DNA of 64,000 nucleotides from Streptobacillus notomytis (GCA_001612575.1 LJRV01000194.1:1-64000), one strand, 5' to 3'; counted from the first letter of the stretch, positions 39,461 through 47,832 are shown. The notes: generated by a model from the letters alone, not told the origin. Program-made: numbers and translations.

Positions 39461-39474
39461 ATGATAATTATCAT
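39461..39474 (+). promoter_or_regulatory. 14-bp perfect palindrome in the FNT 5' leader
   Basis: ATGATAATTATCAT is self-complementary over its full length and contains TGATAATTATCA, resembling a Fur-superfamily half-site pair. It lies about 20 nt after the expected transcription start. Confidence 0.45.
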
Positions 39475-39493
39475 ATTGTCAATATTATGTTAA
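39461..39493 (+). CDS. Possible 10-codon leader peptide overlapping the FNT start
   Basis: ATG at 39461 follows AAAGGAG and opens a 10-codon frame (MIIIILSILC) that stops at TAA 39491-39493, 7 nt into the FNT gene in another frame. The FNT ATG has no ribosome site of its own, so re-initiation from this leader would explain how it is translated. The first 14 bases are the perfect palindrome ATGATAATTATCAT. The ribosome site to ATG gap is short (2 nt), so this is tentative. Confidence 0.35.
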   Translation: MIIIILSILC

Positions 39494-40245
39494 AGACACA
39501 AAAGGAATTAATCGAATATGTTATACATGCTACAGAAAAAAGAATGAAAAAACCATTTATTAAACTTGCTTTATTATCAATATTAGGAGGAATGTTTATT
39601 GCATTTGGTTCAGTAGGAAATATTATTACAGTAGCAAATTTAATTGAAACAAATGCAGGTATTGCAAAATTTTTTGGAGCCTCTGTATTTCCAGTAGGAT
39701 TAATAGTAATAGTACTTCTTGGTTTAGAATTATTCACTAGTAATTGTATGATGACTGTAGGTTATGTGGAAAATAAGATTAGTATATTAAAAATGTTTAA
39801 AATATTATCAATAGTTTGGATATTTAATTTAATAGGTTCAATAGCAGTAGCATATATTTCATATGAAACTCATACTTTAAGTGAGGCAGGTATTACTTTT
39901 TTAGGTCATTTAGCAGAACATAAGGTACATACAGATATGTATGATTTAATATTAAAAGGTATATTATGTAACGTATTAGTTTGTGGAGCTAGTTTACTTG
40001 GATACATAGCAAAAGATGGTATATCAAAATTATTTGGTATTTGGTTTCCTATAATGTTATTTATAATTTTAGGTTATGATCACGTTGTAGCAAATATGCT
40101 TTATTTACCTTTGGCATTAATTTATGGTTTAGAAGGAATTACAATATTAAATGTAATATATAATTTTGTGTTTGTTACTATAGGGAATTTTATAGGTGGA
40201 GGAATAATTATAGGCTTAACATTATGGTATTGTAATAAGGATTAG
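39487..40245 (+). CDS. Formate/nitrite transporter (FNT) family channel
   Basis: 252 residues with six membrane helices and the FNT pattern: KLALLSILGGMFIAFGSVGN in helix 1, VFPVGLIVIVLLGLELFTSNCMM (the LxGxELFTGN-type motif), LCNVLVCGAS, and GYDHVVANM near the pore. FNT channels pass small monovalent anions such as formate, nitrite or hydrosulfide; formate export would fit a mixed-acid fermenter. The AAAGGAG ribosome site is about 28 nt upstream of the ATG, next to a small leader frame. Confidence 0.88.
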   Translation: MLKTQKELIEYVIHATEKRMKKPFIKLALLSILGGMFIAFGSVGNIITVANLIETNAGIAKFFGASVFPVGLIVIVLLGLELFTSNCMMTVGYVENKISILKMFKILSIVWIFNLIGSIAVAYISYETHTLSEAGITFLGHLAEHKVHTDMYDLILKGILCNVLVCGASLLGYIAKDGISKLFGIWFPIMLFIILGYDHVVANMLYLPLALIYGLEGITILNVIYNFVFVTIGNFIGGGIIIGLTLWYCNKD

Positions 40246-40256
40246 GAGTTGAATTT

Positions 40257-41567
40257 ATGAAAAAAGCAACAGTAATTACATATGGTTGTCAAATGAATGT
40301 AAATGAAAGTGCTAAAATTAAAAGGATATTTCAAAATATGGGATATCAAGTTGTAGATGAAATTGATGATTGTGATGCAGTATTTTTAAATACATGTACG
40401 GTAAGAGAAGGTGCAGCTATACAAATATTTGGTAAACTTGGTGAATTGATAGAATTAAAGAAAAATAAAGGAACTATAATAGGGATTACAGGATGTTTTG
40501 CTCAAGAAGCAGGTTTTGAGCTTATTAAAAAATTCCCTATGATAGATATAGTAATGGGTAACCAAAATATAGGACGTATACCTGATGCCATAGAAAAAAT
40601 TTTAAAACATGAAAGTGAACATGAAGTATATACAGATAATGAAGATGAATTGCCACCAAGGCTTGATGCTGATTTTGGAAGTGATAAAACTGCCTCAATA
40701 TCAATAAGCTATGGTTGTGATAAGCGTTGTAGTTTTTGTATAGTACCTTATGTAAGAGGAAAAGAAAGATCAGTCCCAATGGAAGATATTTTACTTGATG
40801 TTAGACATTATTTAAAAAAAGGTGCTAAAGAAATAGTATTACTTGGGCAAAATGTTAATGCTTATGGTAAAAAATCTAAAAATGGAGATAATTTTGCAAA
40901 ATTACTTGAAGAAATTTGTAAGATAGAAGGTGAATACATTTTAAGATTTACATCACCACATCCAAAAGATTTTACAGATGATGTTATAGATGTGATAGCT
41001 AAAAATGAGAAAATAGCTAGATGTATACATATGCCCTTACAATCAGGATCAACTAAAATATTGAAGAAAATGATAAGAGGATATACTAAAGAGCAATTTA
41101 TAGAACTTGCAAATAAAATAAAAGAAAGAATACCTGGAGTTTCTTTAACTACAGATATCATAGTAGGATTTCCTGGAGAAACTGATGAAGATTTTAAAGA
41201 TACTTTAGATGTAGTAGAAAAAGTTGGATTTGAAAATGCCTATATTTTTATGTATTCAATAAGAAAAGGTACGAGGGCAGCAATTATGGAAGAACAAGTT
41301 GCAGAGGAAATAAAAAAGGAAAGATTACAAAAATTAAATAATTTACAGGATAGATGTGCATATAAAGAAAGTGTTAAATATCTTGGTAAAGTGGTTAGGG
41401 TTTTAGTTGAAGGACCAAGTAAGAAAAACAGGGAAATACTTACAGGTAGAACTTCAACTAATAAAGTAGTATTATTTAGTGGAGATAATAAATTATACAG
41501 AGGTAGTTTCGTAAATGTTAAAATAAATGAATGTAAAACTTGGACTTTATATGGTGAAATAGTTTAA
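40257..41567 (+). CDS. miaB: tRNA-2-methylthio-N6-dimethylallyladenosine synthase MiaB
   Basis: Radical-SAM methylthiotransferase modifying A37 of tRNAs, 436 residues. N-terminal UPF0004 domain with cysteines in TYGCQMNVNES, LNTCTVREGA and GCFAQE (second Fe-S cluster). Radical SAM motif GCDKRCSFCIVP, then RFTSPHP, and a C-terminal TRAM domain (LTGRTSTNKVVLF). All landmarks are intact. Its last codons and 3' flank (41541-41586) recur in diverged form at 41703-41748. Confidence 0.96.
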   Translation: MKKATVITYGCQMNVNESAKIKRIFQNMGYQVVDEIDDCDAVFLNTCTVREGAAIQIFGKLGELIELKKNKGTIIGITGCFAQEAGFELIKKFPMIDIVMGNQNIGRIPDAIEKILKHESEHEVYTDNEDELPPRLDADFGSDKTASISISYGCDKRCSFCIVPYVRGKERSVPMEDILLDVRHYLKKGAKEIVLLGQNVNAYGKKSKNGDNFAKLLEEICKIEGEYILRFTSPHPKDFTDDVIDVIAKNEKIARCIHMPLQSGSTKILKKMIRGYTKEQFIELANKIKERIPGVSLTTDIIVGFPGETDEDFKDTLDVVEKVGFENAYIFMYSIRKGTRAAIMEEQVAEEIKKERLQKLNNLQDRCAYKESVKYLGKVVRVLVEGPSKKNREILTGRTSTNKVVLFSGDNKLYRGSFVNVKINECKTWTLYGEIV

Positions 41568-41586
41568 AATTAGTATTTAAGAGGGT
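41541..41586 (+). repeat. miaB 3'-end direct repeat, copy A
   Basis: 46 nt containing the last codons of miaB (TLYGEIV, stop) and the start of its 3' flank. It aligns without gaps to 41703-41748 at 37 of 46 positions. Confidence 0.8.
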
Positions 41587-41627
41587 AAAAAACACATAAT
41601 ATTGTGAAAAATACCCTCATTTTTTAT
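41581..41627 (+). terminator. miaB terminator
   Basis: GAGGGTA/TACCCTC arms enclose an inner CACA/TGTG element and are followed by ATTTTTTATTT. Confidence 0.8.
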
Positions 41628-41698
41628 TTAATCTTCCATTATTGTATGTTATTGGTGTTTTATTGGCTAACTATTATGCTGTAAAAAATAAAGAGTAA
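41621..41698 (+). pseudogene. C-terminal fragment of a membrane protein
   Basis: An open stretch of about 25 codons reading LPLLYVIGVLLANYYAVKNKE then TAA, with no start codon and no upstream part: it begins right behind the miaB terminator. The composition is that of a final membrane helix plus a charged tail. It looks like the 3' end of a lost gene. No family can be assigned. Confidence 0.4.
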
Positions 41699-41702
41699 AT
41701 TT

Positions 41703-41748
41703 AGGACTTTATATGGTGAAATTGTAAAGGATTAGTGTCTAAGAGGAT
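41703..41748 (+). repeat. miaB 3'-end direct repeat, copy B
   Basis: Ungapped 37/46 match to 41541-41586. Copy B also codes for TLYGEIV, with synonymous changes (ATT for ATA, GTA for GTT), then KD and a stop: a second, diverged miaB C-terminus without the rest of the gene. Confidence 0.8.
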
Positions 41749-41771
41749 CATCTTTTTTTAGTTCATTAGTT

Positions 41772-41800
41772 ATGACATATATAAAAACTGATATTATAAT
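41772..41800 (+). promoter_or_regulatory. Promoter of the accessory ABC operon
   Basis: ATGACA (41772-41777), a 17-nt spacer and TATAAT (41795-41800), 22 nt before the DUF1648 gene. Confidence 0.6.
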
Positions 41801-41822
41801 GTATTATAGGAGGAATAAAGGT

Positions 41823-42155
41823 ATGTTTATAAGAGAATTATTGAGAAAATTTTTTGGTATGAAAATGACAGAATATAATGAGAGATACGCTATATACAAT
41901 ATTATGATTATTGTATGTACATTTTTTGCATTTGCTATACTTTATTTTTTTCTTCCAGATGTTATACCAGTTTTACATCAAGGAAGTAAGTAAATATATA
42001 TTCCAAAGTTGATTGGTGTATTTATACCCCCAGTTATATTGGTTTGTATTGAGTTCACGTTTGTATTGCAAAAAAGGATAAATAAAGTAAACACAATCAT
42101 ATTAGGAATTATTTCTATTGTTTCGCTGGTATATTATATAGGATTAATTAAATGA
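41823..42155 (+). pseudogene. DUF1648-type small membrane protein, interrupted by an in-frame TAA
   Basis: A 111-codon frame with AGGAGG 9 nt upstream of ATG 41823. Three or four hydrophobic helices; the segment FFLPDVIPVLHQGSK followed by IYIPKLIGVFIPP matches the DUF1648 pattern (LPD.VP.H...G....SK) of SdpI-like and related proteins. Codon 57 (41991-41993) is TAA, but the same frame stays open to TGA 42153-42155 and still reads as sensible membrane protein. It overlaps the permease start (ATGA). Either a recent nonsense mutation or stop read-through; the truncated product would be 56 residues. Confidence 0.75.
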
Positions 42156-43399
42156 GGTTTCATTTTAATCAAAAAAAATTTTTGGCTTTAAGAAAAATAT
42201 TACTTTTATTTTCAATTATTTATTTAACGTCTATAATTTTGTACCTTGAAAAAATGAAATTTATTGTATTTTATAGATTAGATGAAATAGTTTTTAAAAT
42301 CTACTTTACATTACTTATTCTTGTATCTATAAGAATATTTTTTAAAAATATCTTCTTAAACGAAAAGCTTGAGATTTTGGCTTTTTTACCGTTAAAATTT
42401 GAAACGATTTTATTTTTAGAAATTAGAAGAGTATATAGTTATATACTCACAGTTTCTATTTCATACTTAATATCACTACTTATAATTGGGACGAACTGGT
42501 TATTGGCTGTAAAAAATATCTTTTTATTTTTAATTAATGAGAGTATTTTGAATTTATTTATTTTACAAATAGTCTTAAAAATAATATACCATATTAATTT
42601 AAAACAATCTGGTGTTATAGTTTTTGAAAAGATATTAAGTATTATGGTTATTTTTGTTTGTTCGGTTGTAAATATAGAATATATAAATATATATATGTTT
42701 ACAATAATATTACTAACAGTATTATTTTTATTGAGAAGAGATGAATACTTTTATAAGGTTATTTACAATAAACTAATTAATAATATTAGTACTGTAGATA
42801 AATATCAAAGTATTAGAAAAAATAAGTACAAATTTTTAGATTGTGTTGGTAGAAATATTTATTTGACTATGGAATTAAAACGATATATGAAAATATATAA
42901 ATTCCTTTTTCCTTCATTAATCCAATTGGTTATTTCTAGTATAGTTATGTTAGGATTGTATTATAGCAGAGGTATTAATGCTAAGATGATTTTTATACTA
43001 ATTATAAATTTTATTGTTGCTAATAATACTTTTGCAATAACGTCTTGGTCTTCAGAGAGTGATTATATTTATAAATTTTTTCCAATTTACAAATGGAAAA
43101 TGATGATAAGTAAGATTATAGTGTCATCTATTATTCAAACTGTAGTGGTAACTATTTTATACAGTTTTTTTGTTTTATTTGGATACTTAGATAAAGAAAC
43201 TGTTTACTATGGATATATTATTATATTTTTTTTAACGCCAGTATATTCAGTTTTCGGTACTATATTAGATTTTTTAATGAAGAAGAAAGTTGATAAAACA
43301 TCAGAGTTGTTATATGGTAACCTACCAAAAATATGTTTGATTTTAATATCTCAGATTAGTTCTAAATATTTTTGGATATTGATATTTGGGAAGAATTAG
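42152..43399 (+). CDS. Multi-spanning membrane protein, probable ABC exporter permease
   Basis: 415 residues, hydrophobic, with about ten predicted membrane helices in two blocks of roughly five (residues 15-190 and 250-410) separated by a basic cytosolic stretch. No family motif is recognised. The call rests on its place between a DUF1648 protein and an ABC ATPase, with 4-nt overlap and 3-nt spacing, as in small ATPase-plus-permease exporters of bacteriocin immunity or peptide type. It is intact, although both neighbours carry stop codons, so the transporter may not function. Confidence 0.6.
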   Translation: MRFHFNQKKFLALRKILLLFSIIYLTSIILYLEKMKFIVFYRLDEIVFKIYFTLLILVSIRIFFKNIFLNEKLEILAFLPLKFETILFLEIRRVYSYILTVSISYLISLLIIGTNWLLAVKNIFLFLINESILNLFILQIVLKIIYHINLKQSGVIVFEKILSIMVIFVCSVVNIEYINIYMFTIILLTVLFLLRRDEYFYKVIYNKLINNISTVDKYQSIRKNKYKFLDCVGRNIYLTMELKRYMKIYKFLFPSLIQLVISSIVMLGLYYSRGINAKMIFILIINFIVANNTFAITSWSSESDYIYKFFPIYKWKMMISKIIVSSIIQTVVVTILYSFFVLFGYLDKETVYYGYIIIFFLTPVYSVFGTILDFLMKKKVDKTSELLYGNLPKICLILISQISSKYFWILIFGKN

Positions 43400-43402
43400 T
43401 TA

Positions 43403-44086
43403 ATGATAGAAGTTAAAAGTATAAATAAATGTTATGATGATAGAACTATTTTAGAGGATATTTCATTTGATTTTAAAAATGGAAGTATCTACGCTTTAGT
43501 TGGAAAGAATGGAGAGGGGAAAACTTCTTTACTTAATGCTATTTCGTCATCATTATATAGAGATTTTGGTAATGTTTTTATTGATGGATTTTTATCTAGA
43601 TATAAGTTATTTTACATTCCTGATCGCAAAGATTATTTTTCTAATTACTATGTTAAGGAATATTTAACATTTATTAAAAAGATATATAATAGTGAGTTTG
43701 AGTTACAAGGATTAAATTTTGAATATTATGTAAATGTGTTTAAATTGAAAAATGATTTAGGGAAGTAAATAGGAGAATGTTCATTTGGAACAAAACAAAA
43801 AATATATATGTTAGGAGCTATAGTATCTGGAGTAACAAATTTTATATTCGATGAACCTTTTAATGGAATAGATCGACTTGTTATTCATCCTATAAGAAAT
43901 TTTTTTAGAAGTTTTATAAAACAAAAAAAGATGCTTTTATATTCAACACATAGTTTGGATATTGCTGTTAATTTTTCAGATGAGATTTTGTTTTTGTATG
44001 ATAAAAAGTTGACTTTGTATACGAAAAATAAGAGAGATTATACTTCTGTATATGAGGAATTTGCTAAGCAAAGTAGTTTTTACTAA
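43403..44086 (+). pseudogene. ABC transporter ATP-binding protein, interrupted by an in-frame TAA
   Basis: A 228-codon frame of normal length for a single ABC ATPase. The N-terminal part has MIEVKSINKCYDDRTIL and Walker A VGKNGEGKTS. Codon 122 (43766-43768) is TAA. The frame then continues with the signature-like CSFGTKQK, Walker B FIFDEPFNGID and the switch STHSLD. The stop falls just before the signature motif, so the truncated product cannot hydrolyse ATP. One base change from AAA (Lys) would explain it. No frameshift is seen. Weak ribosome site. Confidence 0.85.
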
Positions 44087-44132
44087 TAAAGGAGGATACT
44101 AGCACCTGTTAAGTACATACTTAAAAAAAGAA

Positions 44133-44310
44133 TTATTTATTTAAATATTTCAAGCTATACTGCACAGTTGATGAGTATCCAAACTTTTTTAATACGTTCA
44201 TGATTACACCATTGAACGTATTTTTTTATTTCTTTTCTTGTTACATAAACCAATCTTGCTGATAATAGTTGCCTTTTCTTTATTTTAACTTTTTCATCAA
44301 AAGCCCTTAT
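44133..44310 (-). pseudogene. Remnant of an IS3-family (IS150-like) transposase C-terminus
   Basis: On the minus strand the frame reads EIKKYVQWCNHERIKK, the Y-I-x-Y-N-x-x-R-I ending of IS3-type OrfB integrases. After a one-base loss in an A-run it continues in the next frame as FGYSSTVQYSLKYLNK then TAA (44133-44135), matching the usual KLGY.SPVQYR tail. The rest of the transposase and clear terminal repeats are missing. It fills most of the gene-free stretch 44087-44356 before glgC. Confidence 0.65.
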
Positions 44311-44356
44311 GTTATTTTTATTTAGTGTGTATAATTAATATAAAAAATAATATAGT

Positions 44357-44384
44357 TTGACTTTTCATGAATTTAAGTTATAAT
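44357..44384 (+). promoter_or_regulatory. glgCA promoter
   Basis: TTGACT (44357-44362), a 16-nt spacer and TATAAT (44379-44384), giving a start near 44391. Confidence 0.75.
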
Positions 44385-44415
44385 TTAATATATAGAAATG
44401 AAGGATGTGAAATTT

Positions 44416-45669
44416 ATGGAAGTATTAGCGATGATTTTGGCTGGTGGTCGTGGATCTAGGTTGGATATTCTTTCTGAAGAAAGAGTTAAGCCAAGTGTAC
44501 CATTTGCTGGTAAATTTAGAATAATAGATTTTACACTTAGTAATTGTTCTAATTCGGGTATATATGATGTTGCATTACTAACTCAGTATTTGCCTTTATC
44601 ATTAAATGAACATATAGGTTCAGGTAAACCATGGGATTTTGATAGAAGAGATTCTAGTATTACATTGTTACAACCACATGAAACTTTAAAAGGACAATCG
44701 TGGTATGAAGGAACTGCAGATGCTATAAGACAAAATTTAGCATTTATTAAAAATAAGTCACCTAAATATGTGTTGATTTTATCTGGGGATCATATATATA
44801 AGATGAATTATTTATGGATGTTAGAAGAACATAAGAAAAATAATGCAGAATTAACTATAGCTGCAATTAATGTACCTTATGAAGAAGCATCAAGATTTGG
44901 TATTTTTGAGGTAGATGAAAATAATAAGATATTAAGTTTTGAAGAAAAACCAGAACATCCTAAGAGTAATTTTGCTTCCATGGGAATTTATATATTTAAT
45001 ACAGAAACATTGATTAAATATATTGAAGAAAGTGATATACCAGATTTAGATTTTGGTAAACATATAATACCTAAATTAATAGAAGATCAAAGAGGGGTTT
45101 TTGTACACTACTATGATTCTTATTGGATGGATGTAGGAACATATGATTCATATTTAGAAGCTAATTTAGATTTAATAAAAAAATCTGAAGAAATAGGTAT
45201 AAATTTATATGATCCTAATTGGAAAATCTATACAAGAAGTGAAGATATGGCACCTGTAAGAATAGGTGTTACAGGAAGTGTTTTAAATTCATTAATTTGT
45301 AACGGTTGTAAAATTGAAGGTAGAGTTGAAAATTCAGTATTAGGACCTGGTGTTACTATTAGAAAAGGAGCTACAGTTAGAAATAGTATAATATTTTCTA
45401 ATACATATGTAGATGAAAATACACATTTAGACACAGTTATACTAGATAAAAATGTATATATAGGTAAAAATTCATTAATAGGACATGGAGATGATTATAG
45501 TCCAAATATTGAAAAACCTGATTTATTATCTAAAGGAATCAGTGTAATTGGAAAAAGTGCTAAATTAGGAAATAGTACAATAGTTGAAAGAAATGTTAGA
45601 ATATTTTCTAAAGTTAACATGTTAAATGAGGCTAACTATATACATAGTGGAGCAACAATTAAGAAGTAG
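44416..45669 (+). CDS. glgC: Glucose-1-phosphate adenylyltransferase
   Basis: Makes ADP-glucose, the committed step of bacterial glycogen synthesis. About 417 residues: an N-terminal nucleotidyltransferase ([30 protein letters not shown] region, with the substrate-binding LSGDHIYKM and EEKPEHP) and a C-terminal left-handed beta-helix of hexapeptide repeats. ATG 44416 is preferred to 44398, which would lie only a few bases from the predicted transcript start; AAGGA at 44401-44405 serves the later ATG. A single GlgC gene suggests a homotetramer (no GlgD here). Confidence 0.95.
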   Translation: MEVLAMILAGGRGSRLDILSEERVKPSVPFAGKFRIIDFTLSNCSNSGIYDVALLTQYLPLSLNEHIGSGKPWDFDRRDSSITLLQPHETLKGQSWYEGTADAIRQNLAFIKNKSPKYVLILSGDHIYKMNYLWMLEEHKKNNAELTIAAINVPYEEASRFGIFEVDENNKILSFEEKPEHPKSNFASMGIYIFNTETLIKYIEESDIPDLDFGKHIIPKLIEDQRGVFVHYYDSYWMDVGTYDSYLEANLDLIKKSEEIGINLYDPNWKIYTRSEDMAPVRIGVTGSVLNSLICNGCKIEGRVENSVLGPGVTIRKGATVRNSIIFSNTYVDENTHLDTVILDKNVYIGKNSLIGHGDDYSPNIEKPDLLSKGISVIGKSAKLGNSTIVERNVRIFSKVNMLNEANYIHSGATIKK

Positions 45670-45683
45670 AGAATAGGAGTTAT

Positions 45684-47075
45684 ATGAAAATTGTATATGT
45701 AGCATCAGAAGTTTATCCTTTTTTTAAAACAGGAGGACTTGCAGATGTATTACAAGCATTACCTAAAAAAATGGAAAATTTAGGACATGATATCTCAGTT
45801 ATTATGCCTAAATATGATAAAATTCCTTTGAAATTTTTAGAAAAAATGTATTTTGTAAGCACAACTGAAATAAATGGAGAAATATTTAATTTAGTTAAGT
45901 ATAATAGTGATGATAAAATTAATTATTATTTCATAGAAAATAGGACATTTTATGAAAGAGAAAGAGTATATGGTGATTTGGATGAAGATTATCAATATGC
46001 ACTTTTTTGTGAAGCAACATTAATTTTTCTGAAGAATATAGGATTGCGAGTTGATATTATACATTGTAATGATTGGCAAACTGGACCTTTATCATATTTT
46101 TTAAAAAATAGATATAAACATGATCCTTATTATTGGGATATGAGAGTAGTGTTTTCAATACATAATTTAATGTATCAAGGAAGATTTAATAATTATTCAT
46201 TTGATAGATTAGGTTATTATAGAAATAGTAGTTTTTTAAATTTTATGGAAATAGGAATTACTTTTGCAGATGTTGTAAACACTGTAAGCCCAAGTTATGC
46301 TGAAGAAATAAAGTATCCATATTTTGCAGAAGGTTTAGAATGGTTAACATCATATAAACAAATTTATGGAATTTTAAATGGAATAGATTATGATATATAT
46401 AATCCAGTGATAAATGATAAAATTATTAATTTCGATAGTGAAAATTTAGATAAAAAATTATTGAATAAAAGAAAAATTCAGGAAATATTTGATTTTAAAC
46501 AAGACGGTACTTTATTTATCACATTAATTTCAAGATTAGTTGAAGGTAAAGGTTTAGATTTAGTATCATCAAGAATAGAAGAAATACTTAAAAATGATTC
46601 AGTGCAATTTGTAATACTTGGTTCAGGTTCTAAATATTATGAGGATTATTATAAATATTTAGAATATAAATATCCTAAAAAATTTAAGGCATATATAGGA
46701 TATTCAGAAGAAATAGCAGATTTATTATACGCTGGATCGGATCTATTTTTAATGCCTTCAAGATATGAACCATGTGGTCTATCACAAATGATAGCCATGA
46801 GATATGGTACGATACCTTTAGTTAGAGAAACTGGAGGATTAAGAGATACAGTTAAAGCATATAATGAGTACACTGATGAAGGTAACGGATTTTCATTTAC
46901 GAATTTTAATGCAGATGATATGTTAAATACTATAAGATATGCAGAACATATATACTATGATAAAAAAGAAGTTTGGAATAAACTTGTTAAAAGAAATATG
47001 TTAATTAATAATTCATGGGACAGATCTGCTAAAGAATATGAAAAATTATATGAAATAGCAAAAACAACAGCATAG
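45684..47075 (+). CDS. glgA: Glycogen synthase (GT5)
   Basis: 463 residues, ADP-glucose-dependent alpha-1,4-glucan synthase. It shows the N-terminal ADP-glucose motif KTGGLADVLQALPK, HCNDWQTG, FSIHNLMYQG, the ILNGIDYDIYNP linker, SRLVEGKGLDL and the C-terminal PSRYEPCGLSQMIAMRYGTIP with the catalytic Glu region. It follows glgC by 14 nt. A branching enzyme (glgB) is not in this window, so whether the polymer is branched depends on genes elsewhere. Confidence 0.96.
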   Translation: MKIVYVASEVYPFFKTGGLADVLQALPKKMENLGHDISVIMPKYDKIPLKFLEKMYFVSTTEINGEIFNLVKYNSDDKINYYFIENRTFYERERVYGDLDEDYQYALFCEATLIFLKNIGLRVDIIHCNDWQTGPLSYFLKNRYKHDPYYWDMRVVFSIHNLMYQGRFNNYSFDRLGYYRNSSFLNFMEIGITFADVVNTVSPSYAEEIKYPYFAEGLEWLTSYKQIYGILNGIDYDIYNPVINDKIINFDSENLDKKLLNKRKIQEIFDFKQDGTLFITLISRLVEGKGLDLVSSRIEEILKNDSVQFVILGSGSKYYEDYYKYLEYKYPKKFKAYIGYSEEIADLLYAGSDLFLMPSRYEPCGLSQMIAMRYGTIPLVRETGGLRDTVKAYNEYTDEGNGFSFTNFNADDMLNTIRYAEHIYYDKKEVWNKLVKRNMLINNSWDRSAKEYEKLYEIAKTTA

Positions 47076-47080
47076 TGTGA

Positions 47081-47111
47081 AACGCTCTTAATTTTATTAA
47101 GAGTGTTTTTA
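47081..47111 (+). terminator. glgCA terminator
   Basis: CGCTCTTAAT/ATTAAGAGTG stem (one G-T pair), TTT loop, followed by TTTTT. Confidence 0.85.
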
Positions 47112-47126
47112 AAGTAAAGGAGTAAA

Positions 47127-47813
47127 ATGTATAAAATATTATTATTTGATTTAGATAATACATTACTTGATTTTGATAAAGCAGAAGATAATGCTTTAAA
47201 TGAAATTTTTATTGGAGAAGGAGTTAAAAATATTGAAGAATTTAAATCGTTATATAAAATAGAAAATAAAAAAATATGGAAAAAATTAGAAAAAAATTCA
47301 ATTTATTTTGAAGAATTAATTAAAACTAGATTTTCTATAGTATTTAATCATTTTGGCATAGAAAAAGATGGAAAAGAATGATCTGAAAAATATTCTAAAA
47401 TATTAGGAAAGCAAGGAATAGAAATAGATGGGGCTAGTAAGTTATTAGAAAAATTATACAGAAGATATAATATTTATGCAGCGACTAATGGATTAACAGA
47501 AATACAAAATAATAGATTAAATAATTTGAATATTAAAAAATACATTAAAAAAGTATATATATCTCAATAAATTGGAAAAAATAAACCATCTAAGGAATTT
47601 TTTGAGATTATAGAAAAAGATTTGGGGTTTAATAAAAATGAAGTCTTGATGATAGGAGATAGTTTAAGTTCTGATATATTGGGAGCTAATAACTATGGTA
47701 TAGATTCTATATGGTTTAATAGACTGGGAAAATGTAATGATACTTTCATAAAACCTACATATTATGCAAGTGATTTTGAAGATATTTTAGAAATCTTAAA
47801 TTATTGTAAGTAG
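47127..47813 (+). pseudogene. YjjG-type HAD phosphatase with two in-frame stop codons
   Basis: A 229-codon frame of normal length for YjjG/HAD-IA pyrimidine nucleotidases. Motif I LFDLDNTLLDFD, motif II ATNGLTEIQNNRL, motif III IGKNKPSKEFFE and motif IV MIGDSLSSDILGANNYGIDSIWFNR are all readable in one frame. It is broken by TGA (47379-47381) and TAA (47568-47570). The TAA sits where relatives have Glu before IG.NKP, one change from GAA. No indels. The acpP -35 lies in its last codons. Without read-through only an 84-residue piece is made. Confidence 0.88.
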
Positions 47814-47832
47814 TGTAAAAATATGATATAAT
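47804..47832 (+). promoter_or_regulatory. acpP operon promoter
   Basis: TTGTAA (47804-47809), a 17-nt spacer and TATAAT (47827-47832), with extended TG at 47824-47825. Confidence 0.75.

Noticed and set aside
43808..44086. A separate small ABC gene starting at ATG 43808
   Set aside because: It is in frame with the upstream half and holds only the part after the signature motif; the two are one interrupted ATPase gene.
41823..47813. Stop-codon reassignment (TAA or TGA read as an amino acid)
   Set aside because: TAA, TGA and TAG end dozens of intact, family-length genes in the same window, and TGG is used for tryptophan throughout, so a general code change is excluded. Only local read-through or mutation remains possible.
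47622..47813. A separate small HAD gene starting at TTG 47622
   Set aside because: It is in the same frame as the upstream interrupted HAD gene and carries only its motif IV, so it is the 3' part of that pseudogene.
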